A stretch of 64,000 bases of DNA from Trichosphaerium sp. ATCC 40318 (taxonomy: Eukaryota > Discosea > Flabellinia > Trichosidae). Below, piece by piece: positions 1 through 12,226 of the stretch (positions within the stretch are counted from its first letter, which is position 1; each line of letters opens with the position of its first letter). The position numbers were made by a program, and so were the translations under genes. The stretch lies in assembly GCA_038496445.1 (NCBI GenBank), contig JALMLS010000277.1, positions 124,001 through 188,000 on the forward strand, given 5' to 3'. Below the pieces are notes generated by a model. That model was not told the origin of the DNA. It was given only the letters and a program-made list of their open reading frames with translations, and made no database searches.

Positions 1-1
1 T

Positions 2-685
2 GTAGAAGAGTTTATCATTCCTACTCTTGAACAACCGGACACAAAATTGCGGAGCAAAGTAAGTTGTTTTGTAAACGATAATTTTTAAAGCTTACTTCTA
101 TTTCAGGCTGAGAAAGTCTTTGGGAAACTCTATTCATTGAGGATGATGCGTGATATATTCACTTCGTGGGTTGTTAAATCTGATCGAGAATTCGTACACT
201 ATATTGCCGAGGAACTTCGAAAATACGGCGCAATCGAAGATGGTAGCCTTGGTATTTTTTAATTGATTTTTTTCTGACTGCTTATTCCTTTATAGATGGT
301 AGTACAGAGCTAGAATTGGATCCTGACCTAGACTACTATATCGATGACGTATGTATACACCAATATTATCTTTTAGTTATCTCTAAACACAGAATTCTAT
401 TCTTCTTTTATTCCCATTTTTTTTTTGATGAGAAAAGCAAAAAACTCAAAACCGATTTTAGAATGGTAAGACCCAGGAAAGTCATAATTATTCTCACTGG
501 TGGGATGTCGTTGAGATTATCAAGGTACTCAAACAGTTTCTTGCTGTAATGACAATAAGCCGTGGCCTTTTGATGCTTTTGAAACGTTACTCACATTTTG
601 AGTTGTTTAGGCGGGAGAGGACTTGGCACGCAGTTGGGGAGAGTCAAAGTTACAGAACAAACAAAAACAAACTAATAAAAAGTGA
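2..685 (+). CDS. 3' end of an unrecognised gene (partial)
   Basis: The window opens inside an exon. Exons joined by GT-AG introns (intron 1 about 58-106) read ...LRSK|AEKVFGKLYS..., then KYGAIEDG, an acidic stretch, SHWWDVVEIIK, and a Lys/Gln-rich tail ending in TGA at 683-685. The last exon is read from about 611 after a TTTAG acceptor, because reading straight on gives an unlikely hydrophobic tail. The visible part is helical and charged with no motif I recognise. The 5' end lies outside the window, so function cannot be assigned. Confidence 0.55.
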
Positions 686-916
686 GACTTATTTCACAAA
701 AAAAGCAGAATTGCACTTTTCGTTACCGGCCAGAGCGGTTGTAAAGTTAGTCACCGCCTTGAGTGTACAATGTCTTCTCTTCCATGACTAGTGGCTAATA
801 CCTAGGTTGTTAATCGCTTGCTACATGTGGAACTGGGGTTTGTTTGAAGTCCGGACTGGAAATGTATTGACCGACGTACGAAGCCAAACTTTTGGTAAGA
901 GTCCTGAACCAACAAC

Positions 917-2716
917 ATGCGCTTGTTAATTTGTCTCTCGTTGGTAGTACTATGTATTGCCACAAAAGTTACCTATGAAGGTCATTCTGTACTCCAATTT
1001 GTATCTACCCAATCCCAATTAGATAATCTCGTAAAGGTACTAGTATAAAAACTAAAGTATTGTGACCGTTAATATCAAGTTTCCATAGAAAGTTCCTGGT
1101 TTTGACTTATGGAAACAAAGAAAGCACGTGGACGCTTGGAAAATAGATGCAATGATGCCTAGAGAGTATATAAGTGAGTTGGAAGCTATGAACATGAATT
1201 ATACCGTAATTACTGAAGGTACGGCAGAAACGAAAGAAAGACAAGTCAAAAGTACTTTTTTTTGTTAAAACCAATGTTTTTAGATGTACAGAAGCTCATT
1301 GACGACTATGCCAACGCTCCACCTTCTAAACTTAATAAAGTTGATCCTTTCTTTGATGATTTCCGTACAACTGAGCAAACGTCAGCGTACATGGATGAAC
1401 TCGTTAAGAAATATCCAAATTTATTGACTAGAGTTAACGTTGGCACAACTTTTGAAGGTATGACGCAGCAGCGGCTATCACGTTTCGGAAGTTGACAGGA
1501 AATTTTCAGGTAGAGCCATAGATGGACTTCAACTCAGATATGGAACCTCTGTGAAACCAAAGGCAATGTATTTTCAGGTAACTTTCACACGTGAACAAAA
1601 AAATTTGTTCTTTTTGTTCTTAATTTAGTAAAGGCTATGGCACACGCACGTGAATGGTTGACAATGCCAACTGCTTTATATATTCTTACAAAGATGCTTC
1701 AAGACTATACCGATGGTGATCAAGAAATTGTTCGCCTTGTGGAGAACCTTGATTGGCACATGTACGCTCATTATGGTTTTATTCATAATTTCTTTGTTCG
1801 TTACAAACTGTTTTTCTCATTTGTGTTAACTAGTGTACCTTTGGTTAATGTTGATGGCTACACATACACATGGACAAATAGCCGTTTATGGCGTAAGAAT
1901 AGAAGACGTAATAGTGGTGGTAGTTTTGGAGTTGACCTTAACAGAAACTATGGCGTAAGCTGCTCTCCACAGTGTTTTATTTCTTATTTTTCCCAAGCCA
2001 AATCCGCCATGGTGTAGTTCTGGAAGTAGCACGGTATGTTTACTTCTTAATTACCATCCTAAGAATAATATTTAGAACCCAAGCAGTGATACATATTGTG
2101 GTACAGGACCTTTTAGCGAACCAGAAGACCAGGCTGTCCGCGATTACGTTGCACAATATCCGCAAATCAAGGTATTAAAAAGAAGATTTGCTTGCAAGAC
2201 TAACTGACGTTATACAAGGCTGGTATTGACTTCCATACTTATGGAGCGCTGTTATTGTTCCCTTTTCAATATACATACGATAGAGTAAACCCTGATGATT
2301 ATGCTTTATTCACTTCAGTACGTGTTGTAAAAAAATATGGTTCTTTGTTTTTTTGTTTGCTCATGTGTTATTTTTAGCTTGGAGGAGAAATAGAATCGAC
2401 AATAAATGGTGTTCACAACCAACGATACAGGAACCAACAAGGATCTGCTCTTTACCCTCACGCTGGAGGATTTATTGATTACAATTACTTAGAAACAGAT
2501 ATGCTTACATGGACTGTACGTTGTAACGTGAACTTTTTCGTAAAGGAAATCTGTTCTGTTTTTTTATCTAATTCTTCTTGTTGTTGAGTTATTTTGTAGG
2601 TTGAGCTTCGTGGTTCTGGATTTGTTGTTGGTAAAGAAAACATAATTCTTAGTGGTGAAGAGAACTACGCTGGTATGAAAGTACTTGCCAAGTATGTACT
2701 AGACGAACGTGAATAA
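917..2716 (+). CDS. Secreted M14-family zinc carboxypeptidase (A/B type)
   Basis: This gene of about ten exons encodes a signal peptide (MRLLICLSLVVLCIA), a propeptide like those of pancreatic procarboxypeptidases, and an M14 catalytic domain. The zinc site is visible as HAREW (His and Glu) and the later His in DFHTYG. The substrate-binding Arg lies in DLNRNYG, and the general-base Glu in WTVELRG. The mature domain ends in KVLAKYVLDERE. Exons include 917-1036, 1089-1218, 1284-1457, 1510-1577, 1634-1761, 1834-1954 and 1998-2033, and splicing restores each conserved block. All catalytic residues are present, so it should be active after secretion or delivery to digestive vacuoles, removing C-terminal residues. 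A- versus B-type specificity was not decided. Confidence 0.93.
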
Positions 2717-3203
2717 ACGCATGAGATCAGCATAGTTATTTTAAGGTTGTTTTTGCTTATGGCAATTAAGTAACCTCTTTCAACAAGCTGTTTTTGCCAC
2801 CAGTGGTTAAATGACGTCGTTAAGGAAGTTCTATTGATTGCGTTTAATCAACAAATATATCCATGAGAGTGGTGTAATGTAGAATACCTTGGTTTGTACC
2901 TTTACTACAAGGCGGAATACAACCTGAACTTGTTTGTACGTTCCTGGTCAGCGTTGCTGCCACTTCGATATCACGTGTACAAAAAGACAAACACTTATGT
3001 TTTTCAACCAATGAAGTTTATACGATCGTTACGCTTCCGTTCAACGCACTAGATGAATTTTGAAAGCTAATTAGACTTGAAGTTGAGTTCACTGAAAAAT
3101 TGGAAAATAAGTAAGTTCACGTGTTAACCAATACACATGAGGTTCACGCGGTTTATCAGAACTAAAAGAACGCCGATAAGAACCATAATTCAAAACAACC
3201 TCA
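2717..3203. other. Intergenic, nothing recognised
   Basis: There is no coding pattern on either strand that survives comparison with neighbouring genes. The minus-strand reading frame around 3089-3409 is antisense to the TerB-like gene. CACGTG palindromes occur near 2972 and 3119. Confidence 0.5.
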
Positions 3204-3761
3204 ATGGCAACATACACTAAACACGGAACATACAACAAAAAAAGAACTGAACAAGAATGGGGTTTAAAGCAATCTCCTCCGACAAGTTTGATGCTACTCT
3301 TTTTTAAGACATTACTTTGTTGTGCAAATACAGAAGGGAAACTTTCTGATGAATATCGCCAGAGAGCCATAAGCATTGCTGTTCGTACAGCTCCGTTGAC
3401 AGGTAACAATACGCCTATTACAGAAATGTTAAACTTACTTTGCTAGACGCTGACATTTCTGTTCTTGAACAGTACGAAGCCAATGATAAGCTAGCAGATA
3501 TGGTTAAACAACTACCTGTCTATGAAGGAAAGAAGCCTTTCAAATCATTATTGTATTTCGCAATACAGATAGCCCATTCCGATGGCAAGTTTATAGCATA
3601 TATTTGGTTAAAATAACTTTCTTAATTTAGAAGAAAAGGCAGCTATATCCAATGTAGCCTCACTTATTGGTGTAGATCCTGAAGATATACCTAAAGTCAA
3701 AGCTTTGGTAGCTGAAGAAGCAGCGTTTATTCAAAAACGCTTACAAGTGTTGCACAGTTAA
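3204..3761 (+). CDS. TerB-like (tellurite-resistance B-type) helical protein
   Basis: This is a three-exon gene of about 160 codons. Exon 1 starts MATYTKHGTYNKKR and runs to an intron ending near 3444. Exon 2 contains AIQIAHSDG, and exon 3 (3631-3761) begins with EEKAAISNVASLIG and ends LQVLHS. The pairing of 'AHxDG' with a following 'EEKAAI' is the metal-binding signature of TerB-like all-helical domains. Intron 2 needs either a GC donor (ATG|GCAAGT at 3595) or a non-canonical donor a few bases later; the latter would keep DGKFI and fit the family better. The role is unknown; in other organisms TerB-like domains occur in stress and membrane-associated proteins. Confidence 0.6.
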
Positions 3762-3962
3762 ACAAAACTAGAACCCTCTAATCCACTCCTTCTTAAGAAA
3801 ACCGTACTCGATTGGGAGGAAGAAGTCAAAACCTTAATGGCTTCAGCGCATAACGGCCGTTATTTTTGTGAAAAAATAGCCAAAATAAAGCTTCATGTTT
3901 TTGTGACCAACTTAATTGCTTGAATAAGTTAAGGTTGTTCTTCATTTTTCACCACTTCAAAC

Positions 3963-4893
3963 ATGCAAGACGCTGGTACTAATATGTGTAAAATGGACTT
4001 CATTGCACTCCCAGTCGAAATAATTGTTCATATTCTCAAACAGGGCACCTTTACACTCCAATCAGCCCAAACATGCCGTTTCATGCGAGATATTGTACAT
4101 AGCCATGTTGGATACAATCTCATCACAGTTTCAAGCCAAACTGTATTATGCATGCTTTCTGGCAGCCCTTTACTTCATAATACACGACTTTCCCTACTAG
4201 GTGTGCGAAATAGTGTAGACGATAATCAATTGCGCTTACTCCAAGGTGTACACTCAATAGACTTGATGAACTGTGAAGGAATAACAGATACAGGTATAAA
4301 AGCATTGGCTGGAGTACATTCCATCAATCTATCTGATACGTGTATAAGCGGCGAATGTCTCAGTTAGTTGTCTGGTGTTCACACTATTGACTTACATGGT
4401 TGCAGAGTAACAGACAAAAGCATCAAGGAATTATCTGGGGTACACAACATCAATTTATCATACACAAAAGTGTGTGATGAAGGTCTAAGCGCATTGGCTG
4501 GGGTGCACACTATAGCCTTGATTGGTTGCAGAATGATAACAGATACAGGTCTCAAGAAATTAGCTGGCGTACACACTATTGATTTGAGCGAGTGTGGAGG
4601 AATAACAGATGAAGGTATAAAAGCGTTGGCTGGTGCACATACAATCAATTTATCATGCACAAATGTGACAGATGAAGGTGTCACTTGCTGGTGTTCACAC
4701 AATTTATCTTCGGAATACGAGAGTAACTGATGAAGGTGTCAAAGCGCTTGCTGGAGTCCATTTTATTGATCTTGCGTACACTACAGTTACAGATGAAACA
4801 TTAAAAGCACTTGCAGGTGTTCATACTATTAAGATTGCTCATTCTTCATATAACTGGAACAATAAAAACCGTATCTACACTCTGTACACTTGA
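3963..4893 (+). pseudogene. Broken F-box/leucine-rich-repeat gene (paralogue of 42702-43736)
   Basis: The start (MQDAGTNMCKMDFIALPVEI) matches the intact copy at 42702, including the F-box-like ALPVEIIVHILK segment. LRR units with AGVHTINLS / ITDEGIKAL follow. An in-frame TAG at 4365-4367 interrupts the repeats, which continue in the same frame after it. Near 4683, five bases are missing relative to neighbouring units (GGTGTCA-CTTGCTGG), which shifts the frame. The last repeat decays after AGVHTIKIAHSS. Two independent lesions and a degenerate 3' end indicate a pseudogene. It may alternatively be expressed as a short F-box fragment of 134 residues. Confidence 0.8.
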
Positions 4894-5255
4894 ATCATTG
4901 TATGATATCTTCTACTAGTGCAGAGGCAAACAAACACCAAAAAATGTCGCAACTTATTCTGTTGTATGACATCTGCATTGAATATTGTAGAAATTGTTTT
5001 TGCATTTTTTTTTGTTCTTATGTACCTCACAGAGTCGTACGACTTTGGGTACACCTACGAAAAAATAAGAAAATAGTAGGAAACCGTGCAAACGATATAA
5101 ACCAGCATTTTCATTTATTCCACAAAATTTTCCATGGCATGTGGCACATTGCTTATTATAAAAGTGTTATTTTCACTAGTCATTCGAAAATTCGCTTTTT
5201 TTCAAATCCTCCCTCATCACAAAACCGCACGTAATAAGCATCTCTTGTTGGTGTA
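4894..5255. other. Intergenic, AT-rich
   Basis: The forward reading frame at 4890-5234 is rich in Cys, Phe and His with no motif. It looks like non-coding DNA between the LRR pseudogene and the Cys-rich gene. Confidence 0.4.
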
Positions 5256-5623
5256 ATGGATTACAACTCAAATCCTTCATACAGAAGCACTTCACAGTTC
5301 ACAAAACCTAATGCGTGCCCTAGTACCAGTTTTTGCGCTTCTTGCGGCGCAAGGGGGTGCCTTGGATGTATTGCGTGCCAACACCGCCAATGTACCGCGT
5401 GTAAAACGACATTCTGCCCAAAACACATTGTAGAATGTAATATATGCTCTTCATTCTTCTGCGGGCGTCATGGTATGCTTCTATGTTATTTTTACGCTAT
5501 TTTACAGGCTTAAACCTGAAAATGAATGAAAACACTTTTACTAACGTTTTATTAGTGAAGTGCCACATCGAAGTGACTCACTTTGCATTCTCTGGGATGA
5601 TGGACGCCTTGAGCGATATTTAA
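5256..5623 (+). CDS. Small cysteine/histidine-rich, probably zinc-binding protein
   Basis: Exon 1 starts MDYNSNPSYRSTSQ and carries a dense set of Cys pairs (CASCGARGCLGC, CQHRQCTAC, CNICSSFFCGRH). A predicted intron (about 5473-5554, GTATGC...TTATTAG) joins it to VKCHIEVTHFAFSG, giving a final C-x-H...H cluster. The spacing suggests two or more treble-clef or cross-brace zinc sites, but I cannot match a named family. A different acceptor (5511) gives another tail, so the C-terminus is provisional. The start codon follows an in-frame stop. Confidence 0.5.
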
Positions 5624-6229
5624 GAAGTTTTTTCAAACCACGTGCTTTAACTTAACAATTGTATTTCCGTTTGGTTTTGCTCTTCGCTCGATTTGTGCAT
5701 GCAGTGTAGTCTACACAGGTCGTACAGAAATACTGTGGCGTGTCAGTAACGTCAGTACTATAGGCTCTCGATCGCACCTAATGCAATGACGCTAAGGCTT
5801 ATAATCAATGTACCACCAATGGCCAATAAAAGTAGTTTTTTTACTTCTATACTTTATTTAGATTCTACTTTTTTTATGGAGTTTTTCTTACCTATCACAT
5901 CCACCTGTTGTTTTTCGAGTACTTTGGGTGCTCTTGCATAACATTTTCTCGATCCCCTATGGCTATTAGGTATACATGAAAAACCACGTTAAGTACGCAG
6001 GGGCGAAATATCCACTCGGGCACAGTGTACACTTGTGGTTTACCATCAACGGACCAAATGTATCTAGAAAGCTTGTTGGTGGGTACTTGAAAGATAAAGC
6101 ATACCTTGAGGGCATATTGAGCACATGCTATCGTTCGTTAGTCTATATCCTACACCACAGTAAAAGCAATTCATGAGAAGATTAAAAAACCCCTTGTGTG
6201 GATCGTTACATTTGGCTATTATGAACAGG
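5624..6229. other. Intergenic region, no supported gene
   Basis: A 66-codon forward frame (5976-6176, MKNHVKYAGAKYPLGH...) has no intron signals, no known motif and no support from context. I see nothing else here. Confidence 0.4.
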
Positions 6230-7540
6230 TCAGTTTGTGTTCAACAACATTAAAGTACCTATTGCACTAGGTGGTATTACTTGATTGTCTAATATGAGTT
6301 GGAATTTTTCTGGAGGAGGGTAGTAGTCATCGAGAAAAGTAATTAAAGCAAATCCATTCCTATGTAGAGTTTCCTACAACAGATTTAGAAAGTAATGTAG
6401 TTTTTTACTTACATTAACAAACTCTAACGTGTTATTTCTCAATGTTAAAGTTACTTTGTATCCAAGCTGAGGGAATATTGTAATTAGACTCAGTCGTTTG
6501 TATGTGAAAAATAAAGTTGAGTCTTCTATTAGGCAATTTAATGGATGTGAAACAGGATCCAAATATACTTCTAGAAAAATCCTTGATGAAAGTACCGTCA
6601 CAGTATGCGAACTTGGACAGAGGGCTCTAACTGTACTGTTAATTATTGTTATATGTCGCACTAAGAAAAATGTTATCTGCCAACAAACAAACAAAGGACA
6701 GACGTTTCGCGCCTCCACAAAGCCCTTTCTTCATTAGGGTGTTGCTGATAAATAAGTCGAACAATTTTGCATCTTCGAAAAAAGGAGAGACTTCGCTGTC
6801 ACTGATGTTCACAAGACCTGGTTTCGAAAACCCATTTAAAGACAATTCTGGTGAGGTAACGTTCTTCAAAAGGATCTGAGTGTAACATTGTTCATGTGAT
6901 ACGCGCATTATATGCTGTGGGTTCATAGAAATATTGACACCTATTTCTCATTGTAAACTTTTCAAAAAGGTAGTTTGAAATGCACCTTCCAGTGTCAAGT
7001 TAAACAGACTGCCTCTAACTGCATGACTCTAGCAACTGATTTATTGACAAGCGCTTGTTAATCACTACGTACTACTTCACTTAAAACAGGACGATATACT
7101 TGTGAAGGGTGCCAATAAGAAGCTTTAAGATGCAAACTTTCAAAGTTCCACTCAATCATTTCATTGCTGATATTATGACTTCCTTTTCGAACAATCCGTA
7201 CTGTCTTAGTTGAGCGAAAATAACCTTGTACCTACCTCCAATACATACAACAGGGTGATCATATGCATTACGAGCAATTGCTTGAGTTAAAGTCTTGAAT
7301 GGTCTGTCAATCGAACCGGTACCCTGAAGGAAATAATTAGCATCCTGGCATTCAACTACAGTTACGTTATCATCCCCGAAGTGCGCTACATATACTGTGC
7401 AGCCTATGGTTGATGTTTGAAAAACTGTACATGTGCTACATTACAAGCGTACTCTGTCCCCTCGAAGGCGTCAGATACGATAGTTGAATGAGAAGCGTCA
7501 AAATGAGAAATCTGGTATTACCAAATGCCACGCGCCACAT
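6230..7540 (-). CDS. Hypothetical multi-exon protein, possibly beta-helix/adhesin-like
   Basis: Read on the minus strand from a candidate ATG (MWRVAF) at 7540. An exon gives FGDDNVTVVECQDANYF followed by GTGSIDRPFKTLTQAI, which resembles the opening turn of right-handed beta-helix proteins (GTG...P..T...AI). Later exons read SHNISNEMIEWNF, then LKNVTSPELSLNGFSKPG, and then a C-terminal exon with NGFALITFLDDYYPP ending LMLLNTN at 6230. Each piece is flanked by plausible GT-AG sites, but middle exons and the start are uncertain. Decay cannot be excluded. No catalytic motif is visible. Confidence 0.42.
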
Positions 7541-7620
7541 TCTTTAAATGATACTAATAGCATGACTTAAATTGCTGTGTAGTTAAGCTAGAAAGCGTAT
7601 TTGAACTCTCCGCCTGTCGC

Positions 7621-10600
7621 AATGAAGAAAATACGAAAGGACATACCAATAGAGCGCGTTGAAAAGTTCCTGAGCAAAGATTACTTTAATGACGTTAACC
7701 TCTTTTCAAAGATATACCCGTACGTGATTGCTAAATACAGCTGTGTTATTTCTAATGGATAATCAGCAAAAAGGACGCTTCGGCAGTAAAACTTTCCAGT
7801 TGGTCACCAAAAGAGGTTCTCCCTAACTTCACAGACAAAGTAAAGTACGAAGACGCAATAAAACAAACATTTAAACCCGCTGCTGTTGGCGACAAATTCG
7901 GCCCGTCCTGGTCTACGCACTGGTTTAAAGGTACGCTAATATCGTATCTCAACGTTAAAACAAACAATTAACCCTCAAATCACAAAAACTGATCAAAAGT
8001 ACTAAATCTTCATCTAGTACAAGTCGTTGTACCTAAAGAGTGGTCTGGTAATGAAGTACATTTCCTGTGGGATACAACCTGTGAAGGGCTATTATGGCGC
8101 AACGGAGAACCGATACAGGCTTTTACAGGCGGCGATGGCGTAGACAGACGTGCTGAGTACATTCTAACAAAGAACGCAAAAGGTGGGGACGAGTTTAGCT
8201 TTGAAATAGAAATGGCATGCAACCAAATGTTCGGTAACGCTGATAGTACGTATAAAAACGAATTTTTACAAGTTCAACCATTTTTGAAGGCAAAAAAAAA
8301 GTTCAAATGACCAAATGTCACTTTTATTTCACTGAACTCATTTTTATTGTTTTTACAGATGGAATCAATCCACCTGATGAAAACAAGTATTACACTATAA
8401 AGACTGCAGAAGTAAGATTATTTAATCGTGATGCTTGGGATTTATACTGGGATTTTGTTGTAATTACAAACATGGCTAAGGTACGTCTTTGTTTTTTTTG
8501 GTGTTTTTTGCTCCAACAAAAAATGAACTTTTATCAAACAACACGGCATTCTAATGAATCCATCATATCACCTAGTTCTTTCTCATTGTTTTCGGTTAAA
8601 AGTGGTTCTCTGACCGGTCTTTGTAGCATATTTCTGATGATAGTCCACGTTCTTGGCAAGCTGTCCATACTATAACGGAAATGACTAATACATGTTACAC
8701 TGATGATCCTTCTACATGGGTAGAAACGCGTGCTATTGCAAAGAAATTCCTTAGTGATACTAATGGAAGCGGACAACATGATATAAGCGCCATTGGCCAT
8801 TGTCATATTGATACAGCTTGGTTGTGGCCTTACAGCGAAACTAGAAGGAAGTGCTGCCGCAGGTATGCCTATACTCACTTGAACGTAGCACTTACATTGT
8901 ACACAGTTGGGCAACTCAGTTGCTCTATATGGATCAGTACCCAGAGTACAAATTTGCTTGTTCACAAGCTCAACAATACGCGTATGTTGTGAAGTAAAAG
9001 TACTTGTGTTAATGTTTTTTTTTCGTTTAGGTGGGTGAAGGAGAACTACCCTCAGTTGTACAAACGTATTCTAGAAAAGATAAAAACTGGTCAGTTTGTA
9101 CCTACAGGTGGTACTTGGGTCGAAATGGATTGTAACGTACCATCTGGTGAAGCGTTGATCAGACAATTTCTAATCGGTCAAAACTTTTTCAAAGAAGAGT
9201 TCGGAGCTTATGCTACTGAATTCTGGTTACCTGATACCTTTGGTTATGCTTTTCAAGTACTTATTATTTTACTGTGTTATTTCATTACTTATAGTTCCAT
9301 AGCTCCCTCAGATAATACGTGGAGCAGGCATTGAGTATTTTCTTACTCAGAAATTATCTTGGAACTTGATAAATAAATTCCCTCATAGTACTTTTGTTTG
9401 GGAAGGTTTAGATGGATCACGTGTACATTTTTTTAAATCGTTAACGACTTTTTTATATCTAATGGTTTATTTTAGGTGCTTACACATTTCCCACCAGCTG
9501 ATACGTATAATGCACATGTTACAGTTGAGCAATCTCTTTTTGAAGTCAAAAATTTTAAAAACAAAGATGCATCCAAAGACTCACTCATGGTTTTTGGACA
9601 CGGTGACGGAGGTGGTATGTATTGTTATAAATTTACTGTTTTAATCGCATGATATAGGCGGTCCTCAAATGGAAATGCTTGAACGTATGAGAAGACTAAA
9701 GGATGTCGATGGTTTACCGCGAATTGAACCTCGTTCACCAAAACAGTTTTTCGATCGTGTCAAGAAACAGATTGACGACTTGCCTGTGTGGATAGGAGAA
9801 TTGTATTTTGAGCTTCATAGAGGTACATATACTACTCATGGATATGTAAAGGTACGTTAAAGAAACGAAGCATCTGCAGTGCTTAAACAAACAAAAATAG
9901 TGGGCGAATAGAAAGTGTGAGTTTTTGCTCCGAGAAATAGAGATTTTCTCGTCTCTTGGCTTATTACTAAACGACAAATGTTCATATCCTTCTGAGGATT
10001 TAGGTACACCCTTAGATATTTCGAGTAGTTCTTTGCAAATAACTTAACATATTTTATTAGACAAGTTATGGAAGTTAGTATTGCTGTGCGTTATTTTTAG
10101 CTCATGTTGCGTTTGGTAGTTTTCTCACTTATTTAGTAACCAATTTCATGATGTGTTACCTGGTACTTCTATAGAACATGTATACACAGATGTAAGAGAG
10201 CATTATAAGCACGTTTTGGACCGCGGAAATGCTGTATTGAGTGGATCTCTGGCCTCCCTCGCAGCCGAAAAATCGTATGCGATTTTGTTATTTGTATAGG
10301 TTCTACTGACACGCCATGCGTTTAGTGAAGGTGTCACTGTTTCCAATACTCTTTCATGGGATAGGAAAGAGGTAATAGAGTGTCCGTCACTATCTGATGC
10401 TGTCCAGAAATCAAGAACAGGCACCAGCCTAGGTACAATATTCGGAATCTTTTCTGAAAATAGCTTACAGTTTATAGCTATCGTTTCTGCTTGTGGTATG
10501 GGTTTCACTGCTCAAAAAGATGTCGATCAAACTCCAAAGGCATCTATTTGTATTGAAGGGGATCTTGTAACGATGGAAAACAGTATTCTAAAAGCAACAT

Positions 10601-12087
10601 TTGACACAAGCGGTTTACTCAAAAGGCACTACAAAAAAAACTTTTCGAAATCTGTCTTTGTTCTAAATCTTTTGCTATAGCCTTCTTCATAAACCTACTG
10701 GTCATGAAACAATAGAGCAAGGGAAGAGTGGTAACCAATTCGTTATTTTTGAAGATATACCTTTCTTCTGGGACGCATGGTAAGCGCTCGTTTTGTTCGG
10801 TTTTTTAGTTGGATTTTGTACTTACAAAAATTAAGGGATGTCATGATTTATCATTTGAAAAAGCGTAAGACTGTTCCATGTTCCGTAAAGGCAAAGATTG
10901 TAGAGTCTGGACCTCTTCGTGTCGCATTCGAAGTATCCTATAAAATAAGTGAAAAGAGTTTCATCAAACAAGTCATCTCAATGGTAAACCTCTTTTTTGT
11001 TTCATTCAACGAAAAAAAAATCATCCTTTGGATACTAACATCTCTCCTTTTATGATTAGACTGCAATTTCTGAGCTTGTCACATTCGAGAATGAAGTTGA
11101 ATGGCACGAAAATAGAAAATTCTTAAAAGGTACGCACCTTTCGTTGCAGCTTTATTGTTGTCTACAGACTACTGAGTTTTATATTTTAGTGGAATTCCCA
11201 ACGAATGTAAGATCAGATTACGCTACTTATTCGATTCAATACGGTCAAATTGCTCGACCAACACGTGGAAACACTTCATGGGATATCGCAAAATTCGAGG
11301 TTTGTGGACACCACTGGGCGAATATCCAAGAATGTACGATACTTTTCTTATGCTATTACTGTTCTTTATCATTGATTGTGGTTTTTTACATAGATGGATT
11401 CGGTGTTGCACTGCTTAATGACTCTAAATGTACGCGGTTGGTTTTTTTTTGGTGTTTTTTTTCTTGAAGGTTTTTTTCTGAATTTAAACATTAGATGGTT
11501 ATGGTGTTGCTAATTCTTTGATGCGTCTATCACTCCTAAGAGCACCAAAAGCGCCTGATGCAAATGCAGATATGGGACACCATTCTTTCAAATACGCTCT
11601 GATGCCTCATAACGTAAGAACTTTATGTCCGAAAGATATTTTTTTGGAAGGAAAAATTGACGATTGGGTGTTAATTTTTATGGTTTTAGGGCAACCTCAA
11701 TGATGCTGGCGTAATTCAACGTGGTTATGATTTTAACGTACCATTGAGAACTGTACCAAGTGTCAAGACAGAAGGATCCATGTTCAAGGTTGATAAAACA
11801 AACGTGATCATTGAAGCCGTGAAAAAAGCCGAGAAATCAAACGATATTATCGTCCGTTTGTGGGAAGCTTTTGGTGGACGTGGACAAGTTACTTTATCCT
11901 CTCCACTCGATGTGCGTTTGTTATGTACTTAAAAGGCTTATAATATTTGTTCAAGGTCAAGAAAGTGGTCACCGTGAACATGATCGAAAACGAAACTTCA
12001 GACAGCAAAAGTTTAACTTGGACGAAGGAAGGTTGTGTCTTGTCATTCAAGCCTTTCGAAATCATTACCTTAAGGTTATCCATGTAA
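7621..12087 (+). CDS. MAN2C1: Alpha-mannosidase, GH38, MAN2C1/Ams1 type
   Basis: This gene of about twenty small exons encodes roughly a thousand residues. It aligns along its full length with cytosolic/vacuolar class II alpha-mannosidases (animal MAN2C1, yeast AMS1). Zinc and catalytic residues are visible: GHCHIDTAW (His and Asp), the nucleophile Asp in FWLPDTFGY, and NQFHDVLPG. Other matches are [17 protein letters not shown]-type [18 protein letters not shown] and the C-terminal beta region. There is no signal peptide, as expected for an enzyme degrading free oligomannosides in the cytosol or taken into vacuoles. Intron 10626-10680 must be GC-AG (AAAAG|GCACTA) to keep the frame. The intron at 10086-10136 uses GTGCGT, which restores WKLVLLNQFHD. 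Confidence 0.96.
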
Positions 12088-12226
12088 AGCAGCAAGGTAA
12101 TGTAATTATTTCCATCTTCTAAAAAGAAATAACAAATCACGTGACATAACAAACAAATGACGAAAACATGACGCAACAAAAAAAAAAAAAAGTTGAGCCA
12201 GGCAGCTTCTAATGAAATAAAATATT

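Noticed and set aside
4379-4702. 107-codon minus-strand frame opposite the LRR pseudogene
   Set aside because: Repetitive antisense translation of the LRR units (same pattern appears opposite the intact copy).
8534-8965. 143-codon minus-strand frame in the mannosidase region
   Set aside because: Lies opposite exons and introns of a well-supported GH38 gene and shows no family features.
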